A stretch of DNA of 64,000 nucleotides from Angiostrongylus vasorum (taxonomy: Eukaryota; Nematoda; Chromadorea; Rhabditida; Metastrongylidae), in contig JADANN010000188.1 of NCBI GenBank assembly GCA_018806985.1, positions 248,001 through 312,000 on the forward strand. The letters are read 5' to 3'. The position numbers were made by a program, and so were the translations under genes. Below are positions 22,101 through 34,216 of this stretch, in pieces (positions within the stretch are counted from its first letter, which is position 1; each line of letters begins with the position of its first letter). A model generated the notes under the pieces. The model made no database searches, was not told the DNA's origin, and saw only the letters and a program-made list of their open reading frames with translations.

Positions 22101-25100
22101 TAGTCGCTTCTATGTGACTTTCCATTAACCTCGGCATTGGGTAATAAACGGGTCATTTTCTTGTTCAGCAATCGTGAGGTTATACAGCACACGGTTACTT
22201 CCGTAGAAAAACACGTACGACACAACATCAGCTGACGTTTCGGCAGTATCACCTGCCTTACTTCTTTATTTTCTCTTTGTTTTTCTTTTATTCATAATGA
22301 ACCCACAATCCAATGATGCCTTTCTGTTGCTTGTTCACAGGACTATGTGCACGCCCATTTTTAAAGCCGTCTGGGGTTTTCAGTTTACAAAATTGGTGGC
22401 TTGTATTTTCGAAGTCTTTATGTTTTAAGAATTAGTTCATTTCCTGACCAAAGCGCACTATTTTCTTTATGTGCTCTTTAGTGTTCTGCAGACGCAGTCG
22501 TACTATTTACAAGGTTTTCATTTTTACTATCCGCTCACAAGTTTTATTTATCCAGTTGGTCCATTTTTGGCAATCTAAACAAGTATTGATCAAATCACTC
22601 GTTTTATTCTGAAAAATGAATGAATAGAGCAAGGCATATGTCATGTTTCCTAAATCCCTTCCCTTACTACATGGTGAAGTTCATCTATGGTTTTTGTGTA
22701 TTTGATGGGAATCGATTATTTCCTGATGCATTTATTATGTTGTTAAGATGTTAGAGAATTTATATCAACGCTGCACCGATAGGTTGGAGTATCGTACACG
22801 ACTAGCTCAGTCAGTCTTGGATGTGCTCCTAGTTCTACCGCGGAATTACCGTTTTGTATGTGGATCATTACATTTACCTTTTAGTGTAATCAGTTACTTG
22901 TTTTGATTTTCAGTTATCTTTCTTTACCAGGAATTCGTGCACAGACTTGATATTTTCTCGAAACATCAAAGGGTTGCCGTCAGGAACTTTTCTATCGAAG
23001 TTGCTCCTTTGTTGCTTCAAAAATCTAGGTGATCTATAGCACAGCAACAGTTTTTTGCATGAAGTTAGATTTGATACTTTTATTTGAGGAAACCGGCTTT
23101 TTCTTTACTGTAATTTGTTAATTATTCCGTTTAAATTTGCAGTCTGGATTTAAGTACGAAGTCAAACCATATGCATTTCCAGATCTGTCTTGTCCAGATC
23201 AAGAGCTCGATGATTTTGCGAATGATGAAGCGAAGGTTAGTAAGAAGGTAAATCTCATTTTATTCGAAATTCTAGGGGAAGATTATTTGTACTTGATCTT
23301 GATAAAATTTCCAGACTGGCGGTCCAGCTGACTCTATCTCTGAATCGGAAGCAAATCTTCCGGAGATAAACGATGGTGGCGAAAGTAGAAAGGAAGAACC
23401 CAATAATAGGTGTGGCGACAAATTAGATGAAAGTTTTGTAAATAGACATTTGAACGACACTTACTTCGATGCCTTCTTCAATGGTTTTGCTGGTCCCAGC
23501 ATAATTTCCATTCTCCAGAGATTTCCTGGTTTGCCCATTGTGGTTCCGGAGTATCGAGAACAACCAGGCGAAAATCTGCCCCAGGTCGTCACCATCACAG
23601 GCAGTACCAGTCCTTGTGAATCAGAGGGAGATTTGCCACCATGCGGCTAGTTTGATACCAGGACGGTGGTGGATCCTGGTATTGGTTTGCTCTTAGCTAG
23701 GCTTCCTGATGGAACCGCCAGATTCCTTCTCAGCTTGGGAGATCCTGCCAGGGAAACGAATCTCTCCGCTGTACATCGCAGTCCGACACCCAGGAACACT
23801 TCCCAGCCATGATGAGGGGGGTAAACCGTTGGTAGGACATTTGAACGATGTGAATATCAATTCTGCTAGATCAGTGTGGCAAATTTTGACAGTTTTTTTT
23901 CAATACTTTTGGAGGTGCCCCCGAGAGAAAGCATGTGTTAACCTTTTCAGGCGGGCGGAACCGTCTCATATACCACATGTGCGAACTCTTTACACTTGCG
24001 TCATCCGCTCCTGTTTTGACAAGGCATCTACAGTACGCTTGCGTGCTATGTTCCACTTAATACCTTTGATTGGAAATGACCATCATTGTTTACAGCTTGA
24101 TCATTATGCGAGGAAAATGTTTGGCGAGGCTCCTAAGGTGTTCATTGGGCAAGTTAGCGCGAGTGAAACCGAGGAAATTGGAGATGATCACCAAGAGGTG
24201 TTAGAGAAAATGTTTATGGATGATTCTGAGATTGTTATTGACAATCTCATTCTACACATCATATTATCCGGAACTGTTGATGATACGGCTGGTGTGCGAA
24301 AGTATTCCTTGCTTGCATTGCAAGCCTATTTCCCACGCATTAAAGATAATTCCGAGGCTGAAAGTGCTGTTAACAGCATAAAGGATTGTTGCTTAGATAG
24401 CTCGCTTATGGTGCGACGACAAGCTGCTGAGACGCTCGATCATCTTCTATCCACCAACGGAGATTTCCGTGAGTTGTTGGAAAACTGCTGGTTGATGGCT
24501 GTCCTCCCGATGACCAATGATAGGGAGCTCAGTGTGCAACTCTTGATCTCTCGACTTGTTACGGTATGGCTGTTATTCCAGCATTTCATGTTTTTCCTGA
24601 TCTTTCTTGAACATTGTTCTTCTTCTTCTACAAAACTTCTACATTGTTCGTTTCCGATGAGATATTGTGTTTCATGTCCTTATTACTTTCAAGAATACGA
24701 TTTTAAATCCGTTAATGGGTGACACAAGCAGAACCACGTGGAACCTGTTGCATGCAATTGAACTAGAAACCAACAATCGGTAGATTATCGAAGTTTCATG
24801 TTTTGGTTTTCGTTGTAACTCGTTTTAGAATGGAATTGTAATTTCAGTCGTCTCCTCCATCGTGCTCTAATACAGGACTACCAAGAAGGGAATATTAAGC
24901 CAACCATAATTAACTGCCTTAATCACAAGCTTGAGACGTGTCCTGAGGAAGTTGATGTTATCTGGATGTTACTCGCGGATTTAAGCGCTATATTTAAGGT
25001 ATGGCTTTTAACCGCTCCTATAATTTTCGTTTTCTAACACCTTAGCATAAGTTTCAAAACACGTCCAAAAGTAGTTTTCAGATCAAACCAGAGAAAGCGG

Positions 25101-28100
25101 TGGAAGCATGGTATAGTATTGCCGATGGCGACTCAACGAATAAAGTGCGTTATGTTGCTAAAGTATTGTCCCGAAGTTGTGACGATCTTGATTTCAATGC
25201 CAGAACACAACTTTCTTTTGATATTGAGCAGAAAATTTCCCACTTTAGAATAGCCGCTCCCAATATTTCACCTGCATATTTTTGTTTGGCTAAATTGATG
25301 GATGCTGTTAGCGAGGAAGGTGCAGGTGCGTTAAAACATTCGCGACGACGGCTAGTTTTTCACCACCTGTCACCCGTTGCGCCCTCCATTTTCAAAAAAT
25401 AAACACCGTGTGCCCTCATCTGTAATTCTTTCATTAGTGCGGTCTATTGCACTGTGTCACTTTTCTCAGCAGCAATAGTTTGTGTCACAGTAGACAAACA
25501 TTTAAAAAGTGCTTATTATAGAGTGTAGAATGTAACATATACAAAATAGCTTTTCTCGACTAACACATAGTGCAGCTGAGGAAAAAAAAACTAAAAAGAA
25601 AAATTATAGGAAGTGTAGCAGAGGAAACTGTGGCAAGCTGCAAAGAGCGCAAAGATCTCTTGAAATCAGCGTGTACCGTCCATTTTCTCGATACCGCATA
25701 TATTTGAATCATTTCATGTCGTTGCAAATGTATTAGAATGTGTAATGCTATATATGACGCATATGGCGCAGTGGTCGGAGGCGCCCTGAATGAATACACA
25801 CGTGAGATCTTCTATCCCCGCGTCAGTGGCTCGACAAGCTTTCCATCCCTCAGGAGTCGGTACAGGGGTACAAGACTTGTTTGGGAGGATAGCAGTACTA
25901 GCTCGATACATCGGTAGGCCACATCGAGTCTTTATAAAGGCCAGTTATGCATTCAATCACCTCCAAACGTTGCTTAGTGACGTCGAATGAATGGCGCATC
26001 CCTCAGAGATTGGTCAACGTCGCCAGCTTTATGCTTTTCCTGTAATGCTATATATACTGTTTTCCTCTATGTTTTATTATGTCAGTTTACATAATACTTT
26101 ATCTCGTATAGGAAAACAAAGTCTGGAAAAATTTGGAAGGAAGCTTCTTAGAATTTGCCGTGAACATATCCGTGAATCACTGCTGGAGATAAAAGATGAA
26201 TACGACGACTTTGAGAAGTAAGTTGTGATTTAGATTCACTAGTATTTGTTAACCCATTTTGCCCCTCATTGATACTGTAGTGTCTATATTCAGCTTACTG
26301 AACTGGATAGTTTTTTTTTTCGCATCTCATTATGTATGTTTATTCAACAGCTAATCGAAAGCAGGTGAAAATGGGAGGGTTGGGACCAGGAAAATCACTC
26401 TCTACACTTGTTGACAGCTAACTTGACTAACAATTTATTGTTAATTTATTTTGATCGCAGTGCCGAGATCAGCCTAGCTCAAAGTCTGCCCCAGGTCGTG
26501 ACCACCACGAGCAGTCGCCGCCCCTGTGGAGCAGAGGGAGATTCGCCACCATACGACTAGTTTGGTACCAGGACGGTGACAGATCCTGGTATTGGTTTAC
26601 TCTAAGCTGGGCTTCCTGATGGAAACGGCGGACTACGTTTTAGCTCAGGAAAACCTACTGGTGGGATGATTCTCCCCGCTGTACATCGCAGCCCAACATT
26701 CAGGAACACCTCCTAGCCACTATGAGGCGGTAAACCGTTGGGAGGATGGACAGTACATACACACAGTAAATAGTAATTTGCATACCATTCATACTTATAG
26801 AACGATAGGTCAAAGTTTCTTCTACAGTCCTGTCAGCTTCAGAATCGCTGAAGTCCTCTAGATATGAAGAAAGGCTATGCGATCGGGCAGCCACAAAAAA
26901 CGGCGCCAGGGCGGAATGGGTTAATACGTTCGCCATAATGTGGCCTCTGTAGGAGTCATACGATGCGAAAAGATTCTCCGCTTTCAACCTTGAAACAGCA
27001 TATCTCAGCTGACAGTGAATTTTATTAATTGCAGTAAAAACTGTTAGAATCTGCAAATCTTTGTCTGGGTGTGAAACTTGTCTTGTTTTTCTATGGTAAA
27101 TTTTTGATTTTCTGAAGCCCATAGCATATTTCACTTCCATTTTACTGCTTTGAAGCTCCTACTTCAAATACGAAAACAAATTAGGAAGCGGGATTCTGGC
27201 CAGCATCACAGGATGGTGTTCCCCAATGTATCTTTCATGTCTGCATCCGCTGCTCTTCATTTTGAATTTTCAATCCCGAACATGTTTATGTTTAAAAAAG
27301 GTAAACTGTTGCAATTATATATGTGATTTATGCGACGGAGCAAGGCCTTTGCATAAAATGCTGAACTCCTGAGGTACTCTGTTGCTCGAAAAATTATCGT
27401 CTGTAGTTGAGATACCAGCTTCATAGCGAATATATTGGTGGAAATGCCTTAAAAGATTCGTTTCTTGATATTTCTAGATTGAATACCCGAGAAGCATTAC
27501 TAATTCGTGTAGTTCTGACTATCGGAGAGATCGTGCAGTATTCTCCAAAGGTCATGTCCAGTGCTGTTCGTTTGTTTGATGCTCTTAAAACCATAGTTGC
27601 CTCGGATATTTTCAACGAAGAGGAACTTTCTGGTAAGGTTTTATCTTTATATCTCTGTATTCACAATCGACTAAGATACAGATATTCCCAGCATACAGTT
27701 GTCCGATGTGCTTATATTAAGAGGCGGTCCATTTCCAGTTGTCAACTCGGCGATACCTTCAGTACAACCGTCACCGTCTCATACTCGTGAGCATTCACCA
27801 GCACGTCCCCCTTCAGCAGTAAGCGACCAGGTACTATTGCAGATATATTATGCTACTTAATTTGGTGCTACTACATTGCGTCACTGACGTTGTGCTTCCA
27901 GGAAGAACGCGTCGGCTTTCAAAGAGTGCCTTCCCAAAATGTTCATGTGATACCGTCTTACGTCCTTAAAACATTTAAAGCTAGTCGACGTGCCTTACTC
28001 ACCCAAAGAGTAAGAGCACATGCTGTGCTCACAATAGGAAAATTCTGTTTAATGGTTTGTGATAGATTACTGTATATCTCTTCTTTCCAGTTCTACTATA

Positions 28101-30868
28101 ACTTAGTGTAAAACCTCAGTTTTAGAATGAAAAGATTGCCAAATCTACCATTCCTGTTTTCGTCAAACAGCTGCGACTGAATGGTGACCATATCATAAGA
28201 AACAATATTGCTCTTGTTATTTGCGATCTTTGCATCAGGTCTGTTTTTGCACCAGCGGGTTAGGTAACTCCGCTTTCATATTGACTGAAATGTTTCCGTA
28301 GTCAAGAGCAATTTTTTTTCCGCAATGAAAGACTTGCAGGTTTTTTACAAATTGATTGAGATTTCGTATTTTCTTCTTTCACTGTCATTGCTACTAATGA
28401 AACATGTGAAAGTGGGATTAAGAAAACAATTGAGATAGTCGAACTAATAAAAAATAGTGGAAGGCTTTTAAAAACACTTAGAACCCATGCATCTTCGTGT
28501 TGCGTACTATCCACTACGAAAATTGGAACTTCTCCGAGTTACCTGTTTAGATATACATCGATGGTCGATCACTACTCCCCAATAGTTGCAGCGTGTCTTA
28601 AAGATAGATCGACTTTGGTTCGTCAACAAACCTTAGAATCGCTTACATCATTGATAAAGGAGCAATTCATACGATGGGAAGGACAAATTATGTATCGCTT
28701 TGTTTCTACAATATTGGACGAAAATAAAATCATAAGAGAATACGCAAAGTTTTGTTTGCGAGATGTGCTACTGCTGCAGTTTCCTGATCTCTTCTCAAAC
28801 CACTTCATCGAATGTCTTATGTATTTCAACAAGGTGTCAGTAAGCGGTGAAACTCGTGGTGCTGGACGCGTGCAAGAAGTTGCTGATCCTGTACAGCACG
28901 TTGATCTTTACGGTTCGGAGAATTTTGAGAATCGTATGACAATTTTCAGATTTATGTTGAGCACATTTGATGATCGGTTGAAATTAACACTAATGGCTCA
29001 CATTTGTACGCAAATTATTTCTCCAGTTATGAATGGGAATCTGAAGTACGATGATCCTTGTGTATATGCTCTTTTGAAGGACTCCTTGACGATAATGTCC
29101 GTCAAAGAAATAAGATTGAACATGGATGTAGGAAAGGGTCCTGACGATGAAGACGAGCCTCCAGCGGTTGTTGTAGTCAGTGTATAATAATCCGTTCAGA
29201 TTTTGTCATTGGATTTTACTACGCAGTGAGTCCTTACTTTGCAGGCTGCTGCAAAAGAAATGATTACACAAACATTCCGGAAAGCCATGATAGATTATGT
29301 CATGCCGAGCCTTCTCGATTTACGTGTTTACCTCAATGAGAGGCGATCGAGATTACGTTCCGAACTGTACTCCGTTTTCCGCGCTATTTGTCGCGAACAT
29401 AAAGATCAAATTGACGAATTCTTGGATGGTGATCAACAACTCAAGGCCGAGGTTGAATATGACATCCACAGATACGAGGCGAATTTTCTTCATTCAAAGA
29501 ATTGGTGTAGTAAAGACTTTTTTTTTGTTTTTCAGTTACGTTTAAAGGCTGAATGGGCAGCAGCTAGAAGACGTGCAGAACAATCAGCATTAGAAAGACG
29601 TCGTTCACGGCGTTCTTTAGCGGTTATTACAGAGATAAATAAAAGTTGTGAGGCTCCTAGTGGTGGTGCAGTAATCAATAGAGAACAACCGGGCAGGAAT
29701 GGTGGTGGGAGATCTCTGCCATCTGTGGAAATGGAAAAGACGCAAAGCTTAGCATCTGAAACTACCTCAGTTCTGCCGAATAATGCGGCTACTCAGAGTG
29801 CGTTAAAAGGAAACATTAAAGAATTGGTAAGTTAACGATTATTTTGTAAATTTTGCGGTAGTATGTGGACAAAGGCAGTGAGAGTGTCGCCATCTATTGA
29901 CGAACTATCTAAACTTGTTGCCTCGTTTCTTATTTGGATGTAACCTATCAATGCCGCAAAGATCGATTTGGACAGTTTTGCCCCCTATTAGGCTTCGGTG
30001 ACCGCGTTTCAGCAAGATGTGCTTAAACTTTTTTGGTTTCTTCCTATCACAGCGAATTCGCATGGTTTTTTGTCCGCGATGGCAACATTGTCTGGCTCTG
30101 TTATCCTGTATTTTGCAGCATGACCGGTATTGAATAGTTTAGAAGCAAGAGTTGCCGGACAATATTGCCGAAGTTCCTGTGGTTGGTGTTGATGCACGGA
30201 GACCACGTGATGCTCCAAATACTGTTGAGGTAGAATTTGTCCAGGTAAGTTTCATTGATCAAAAAATAGTTGTTTGAGATCTTGAAGTTTAATTTGAAGT
30301 CGTTTGTTTGGAAGTGTGTTCGACAGGTTTTGAATTACGCGAATAATCCAATTGCTCAGCGAGCAGCTTTTTGGATCTGTGCATGTCACTGAGCGTCTTT
30401 CAGATTAATTCGACAAACAGTGGTAGTCAAAATTTGGAAGCTTTATCTGAGGAAAATGAGCAAGTAAACGACTGTGCAGTTCTTTCTGCAAAAACGCTGT
30501 CCTTATCGCCTAATCCTGATGAGGAACTGTATTCAACAAGTGGAACTAAGCCACCTGATATCGAAATCGACATGGAGCCCCAATCTGAAAAGGACATTAA
30601 CTCATCACCTAAATCTAGCATGGTTGTAGATCCTGATATAGTTTCAAATGATGGAAAAGTGCTTGAGACGGAAAATCAGCAAGGATTAGTGACAGACGAC
30701 TTGTCGCGTGTTGGTGCTTCAACGTTGATCTCTCCATCAAAGACTTCACGAAAAGTGGACTCTAAGGGACCGATGAGTGGAGTCTCAAATGAACAAACCA
30801 TTTCAAATCGTGCTGTGTCAACGCCCAACAAGACCATATCTAATGTGAGAAAACCTTGTGAAGTTTAG
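18897..30868 (+). CDS. hcp-6: Condensin II complex subunit D3 (NCAPD3)
   Basis: HEAT-repeat subunit of condensin II, which compacts mitotic chromosomes in the nucleus; the C. elegans counterpart is HCP-6. Exons inferred: 18897-18996, 19806-20497, 20717-20890, 22748-22855, 22931-23028, 23143-23247, 23315-23409, 23951-24563, 24694-24779, 24848-24998, 25082-25325, 26112-26217, 27412-27632, 27739-27830, 27902-28054, 28126-28238, 28551-29175, 29245-29826, 30143-30244, 30404-30868 (about 1640 residues; human about 1500). Diagnostic blocks: LEYRTRLAQSVLDVLLVLP, CFDKASTVRLRAMFHL, RVRAHAVLTIGKFCL, RNNIALVICDLCIRYTSMVD, RQQTLESLTSLIKEQFIRW, NHFIECLMYFN, and the C-terminal STPNKTISN that matches the human tail. 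Phases agree except at the 23028/23143 junction. Introns carry SINE-A, SINE-C, Rep1, Rep2 and PLE pieces. Confidence 0.92.
19080..19262. repeat. (TA)n microsatellite
   Basis: About 180 bases of tatata, catata and gtgtacatgt-type units in NCAPD3 intron 1. Confidence 0.9.
19263..19545 (-). mobile_element. SINE-A copy 3, in NCAPD3 intron 1
   Basis: Minus-orientation, near full length. Plus-strand landmarks are aaagctctcggcgttgatca, gtctggtaccaatttgccg and ggggatcgatcccatgcg (B-box complement). The head ends near 19545. It sits right after the (TA) tract, which hides any target duplication. Confidence 0.8.
21530..21835 (+). repeat. SINE-C copy, in NCAPD3 intron 3
   Basis: The A box is lost, and the copy starts near the B box (tagttcgattcc). 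It then follows the family body (aggcctctcatctctccggg, gcattctacgacatccaaga) to the gcacagtagacgtgaag-like tail and an A-rich end. Confidence 0.75.
22090..22260 (-). mobile_element. PLE terminal-repeat fragment, in NCAPD3 intron 3
   Basis: Plus-strand landmarks gtgactttccattaacctcg, ttgttcagcaatcgtgaggt and agctgacgtttcggcagtat are shared with both arms of the foldback at 51523-51860. The hammerhead-like motif at its end has lost the CUGANGA box. Confidence 0.65.
23446..23848 (+). mobile_element. Rep1 copy 3 with 13-base target duplication
   Basis: The insert spans 23458-23835 in NCAPD3 intron 7. It is bounded by gacatttgaacga at 23445-23457 and again at 23836-23848, an exact 13-base direct repeat. 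Inside is a perfect 9-base hairpin, ataccagga (23655-23663) with tcctggtat (23674-23682) and a 10-base loop. The length of the duplication suggests target-primed insertion, but no poly(A) or known transposase signal was seen. Confidence 0.8.
25756..26040 (+). mobile_element. SINE-A copy 4 with exact 15-base target duplication
   Basis: A 285-base full-length copy in NCAPD3 intron 11. tgtaatgctatatat occurs exactly at 25741-25755 and 26041-26055. The A box is intact (tggcgcagtggtcgg); the B box is decayed. This copy fixes both ends of the family. Confidence 0.92.
26461..26750 (+). repeat. Rep1 copy 4, in NCAPD3 intron 12
   Basis: 5'-truncated copy starting near cgcagtgccgagatcagcct and ending near gatgaggcggtaaaccgttg. 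The hairpin arms are ataccagga-like (gtaccagga) and tcctggtat, nearly intact. Confidence 0.75.
26890..27260 (-). repeat. Rep2 copy 2, in NCAPD3 intron 12
   Basis: Shares about 250 bases with 14100-14450. Its position relative to Rep1 differs from the other locus, so the two repeats are independent families. Confidence 0.55.
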
Positions 30869-31457
30869 TCAAGTTATTGTGACCACAGTTTTTCATCTAT
30901 TTTCAACAGTTGTACTTTGTAGAAAGTAGTACACTTTTCGTTTTTCTTTTCTTACTTTTGTTGGTTATCTGTTGTGTTTAAGCTTACGTTCGCTGATCTC
31001 AACTTGTCTGCGATCCAAGGGGATGGTAGAACAGTCTCACATAAAACAACAGGTTAAGCTACTAAATATATCTTTTTGTCGTCGTGCTATGATTTGCTGC
31101 TTGATATACTAAGCTATTGTCGAGTTTTAGGAAGTCCTCAGTTTTCCAGTTTTCCGATGAGAACTGTTGAGGAGAAACAGGAAGAAGAGCCTTGATATTG
31201 ATCTTTGACTTGTGCAATGGTACTTGTCATCCGTTGGTCATTTTGTAATCGTTATTTTGTATTTCTGAGCTAAAAGGTTTTTCGTGCTAACTGTTGGTTT
31301 GCAACTACTATTCTTTCTTCCTGAATAAAAAGAGCAATGTTTGCTTAGTGTTTGTCTGAAATGAGTTCTATGCTATTCTGGTATCTTCAAAGTGGTCCGG
31401 CATTCCCCGTCCTGTTGAGATATATGGAAGAATGTTAATTTCATTATAGTTTGGGGA
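30869..31457 (+). promoter_or_regulatory. NCAPD3-NDUFS2 intercistronic region
   Basis: A poly(A) signal aataaa lies at 31324-31329. A 3' splice site (ttcattatag ending at 31449) sits eight bases before the NDUFS2 ATG. The distance from the likely cleavage site to the acceptor is about 100 bases, the usual spacing of nematode SL2-type operons. No clear U-rich element was seen. Confidence 0.5.
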
Positions 31458-34216
31458 ATGATCGGTACAAAAGCACGTGAGCTATGTAGTCGATTCATGA
31501 GATTGTCCCAGGTTTTGCTTGGTCAGCGTAGTGCGCACACAATATGGTATCCGGATGCTAAGTTCGAAAGGCAGTTCAAGGTTTGCTTATATTTTGTTGA
31601 ATTTTAGAGTGAACCATATTCAAACCACATTAATTTCCTATGCTTGAGAGCGGAGGAGATTTGGGAAGATTGTGGATGAGCGAACATCACCAAGAGTTCG
31701 AGAAAGCGATCGGATTGGATAAACTCGACGAACTTCTTTGTTCTGCTCCGGTACAGTCAGACTCTTTTCAGGGCAAGAAGCGGTGCGTGTGAGAGTTACT
31801 TTAAGTAACGTCCTATTTTTAAATCTCTAAATTGTTTTCAAAGTTATAACTACAATGAGTTCATCGAATTGGTCATTTTTTTCCCTTGCTGGCCTTTCTT
31901 TCCAGGGTAGACGAAGCTTTTGTTGTTTAATTTCTAGTTGGAATAAGGAAAGGAATCAGTGTTACTAACGATGTGAAAAAGAAATGGCAGAGGGTTGCTT
32001 GCTTTTCTATGTTTCATGGTAAATCTCGATATCTCATTACATTCTAACTAAAGGGTTCTACAAACCATTGTGGAACCAAGTATATCTCGGAAATGTTTTT
32101 GAGTGTTTTGGATGGGATAGTCGTAGTTAGAGTAGGGACAAAGTGAAATCGGTGGGTTATTAAGTTGCTTTTACTCGTCTATTATATTTACTGGCTTATT
32201 TTTGGTTGCAGTGAGAAACAGTTAGAGAATATGATCTTAAACTTTGGTCCTCAGCATCCTGCAGCTCACGGTGTGCTCCGTCTTGTGCTGAAATTAGAGG
32301 GAGAGGTGATTCCTTTATGCGTTTCCCTATCAATTTGTACAGAGTTCATATTTCACTTGTCGTTCGGACTCATGAATCCTACTCTATATCTGGTTTTTTT
32401 AAAGTTTAGGTCATCATAAAGGCAGTCCCTCACATAGGACTGCTTCATCGTGCTACTGAAAAGCTTATTGAACACAAAACATATACTCAGGTCTGTTCTG
32501 CAGATGATATATTATACCACTTAGTATGCAGAATTATTCAGTTATAAGTTGTTCGATCGTTGACTTATACCTTGATCAGATGCGAAGCCTTACAGAGGCC
32601 ACAGGTATGGCCGCTGTTCAGGTGCTAGAACTCCGGTGCTAATTTATTAGTCTACAACGCATTATAATATACCGGTTTAAGGCACTACCATATTTTGATC
32701 GCCTTGACTACGTGTCAATGATGTGCAATGAACAGGCTTTTGCTCTTGCGGTAGAGAAACTTTTGGGTATTGACATTCCACCACGAGCGAAATATATTCG
32801 CACAATGATGGCTGAAATTACGAGGATCCAAAACCATGTAATGGGAATCACTACTCACGCTCTGGACATTGGAGCTATGACACCATTTTTCTGGATGTTT
32901 GAAGGTGACAGCAGATAAACCAATTGCTTATTGTATAGGGAAATAACCTGTTAACGATCTAATCCTTTCTGTTTTTCAAACGATACAATCACTTGACTCC
33001 TTTTAGAGCGAGAAAAAATGTTCGAGTTTGCTGAACGTGTCTCTGGAGCCAGAATGCATGCGAACTATGTAAGACCTGGAGGAGTTGCTTGGGACCTTCC
33101 GATCGGTCTTATGGATGATATCTACGATTGGGCTATAAAGGTATTTCGTTGATGGCATACATGATTTAAAAACCTTTTATTGCAGCACCAATTTACCTAT
33201 TGGTATTATACTAGTAACTTTAACATAAGTAGACATGAAAAAAAACGAAGTTGAAAAAATGAAAGGCCGATTGGACGACTTCGTCCTCGTTTTTTCATTC
33301 TTGTTCTTTGTACTTTAGTTCCCTGAAAGAATAGATGAACTGGAAGATATGTTGACAGAGAACAGGATTTGGAAGGCTAGAACCATTGATATAGGTAAAC
33401 TACTTTGTTTCACTACCAATTTCATGTTTTTTTTTTCAGCAATTTTCGGTATTTTCTTCCCGACCTACGAACAAGTAGAATTTTTGTGTTTTAGGTCTGG
33501 TAACTGCTTCGGACGCATTAAATTGGGGTTTTACCGGTGTGATGGTGCGTGGCTCAGGAATAAAACAAGATGTAAGAAGGACTCAACCATATGAGGTCTA
33601 CGACCAATTAGAATTCGATGTACCAATTGGTACAAAAGGGGACTGTTATGACAGGTATTTGTGCCGTGTTGAGGAAATGCGCCAGTCATTGCGCATTATT
33701 CATCAATGTCTGAATAAAATGCCTGCAGGAGAAATAAAAGTCGATGATCATAAGATCGTACCTCCTAAGCGAGCAGAAATGAAGGTAGTTTTCCTGTTGT
33801 GGTTCACCTAGTTTTTATTATTAGTTATGATACCTGATGGTTATAATCAGTTGCAAACTGCACTACAGGAAATTTTTGTAGGATTCTATGGAGTCGTTGA
33901 TTCATCACTTCAAGTTTTTCACCGAAGGTTTTCAAGTTCCTCCCGGAGCTACCTACGTGCCTACAGAAGCACCAAAAGGCGAATTCGGAGTGTATCTTGT
34001 AGCCGATGGCACCAGCAAACCTTACAGGTAGACAAACAAATTCTCGTATACGGAATGTGTTACCACCATCTAGTTGGTAATTATAGGTGCTACATTCGCG
34101 CTCCTGGATTCCCTCATTTGGCCGCTATACACGATATTTGCTACATGTCTCTGATTGCCGATGTCGTCGCTGTTATCGGAACGCTGGATATCGTGTTTGG
34201 TGAAGTGGATCGATAG
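31458..34216 (+). CDS. NDUFS2: NADH dehydrogenase (ubiquinone) iron-sulfur protein 2 (complex I 49 kDa)
   Basis: Core Q-module subunit of mitochondrial complex I, lining the quinone site in the matrix arm. Exons: 31458-31580, 31649-31782, 32212-32305, 32410-32490, 32682-32904, 33007-33140, 33319-33394, 33495-33784, 33882-34027, 34087-34216; all phases agree and give 476 residues, close to C. elegans GAS-1. Conserved blocks: [123 protein letters not shown], and the C-terminal DIVFGEVDR. The N-terminal 40 residues are Arg-rich with few acids, as expected of a mitochondrial presequence. C. elegans has two paralogues (gas-1 and nduf-2.2); which one this matches is not settled. Confidence 0.97.

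Noticed and set aside
23709..24050. Start of a long plus-strand protein at 23709
   Set aside because: The first 240 bases are Rep1 and intron sequence. The true exon starts at 23951 after ccttttcag, which is in phase with the exon ending at 23409.
29177..29187. End of a protein at the stop near 29187
   Set aside because: The NCAPD3 frame goes on in the exon from 29245 with conserved sequence; the stop lies in the intron.
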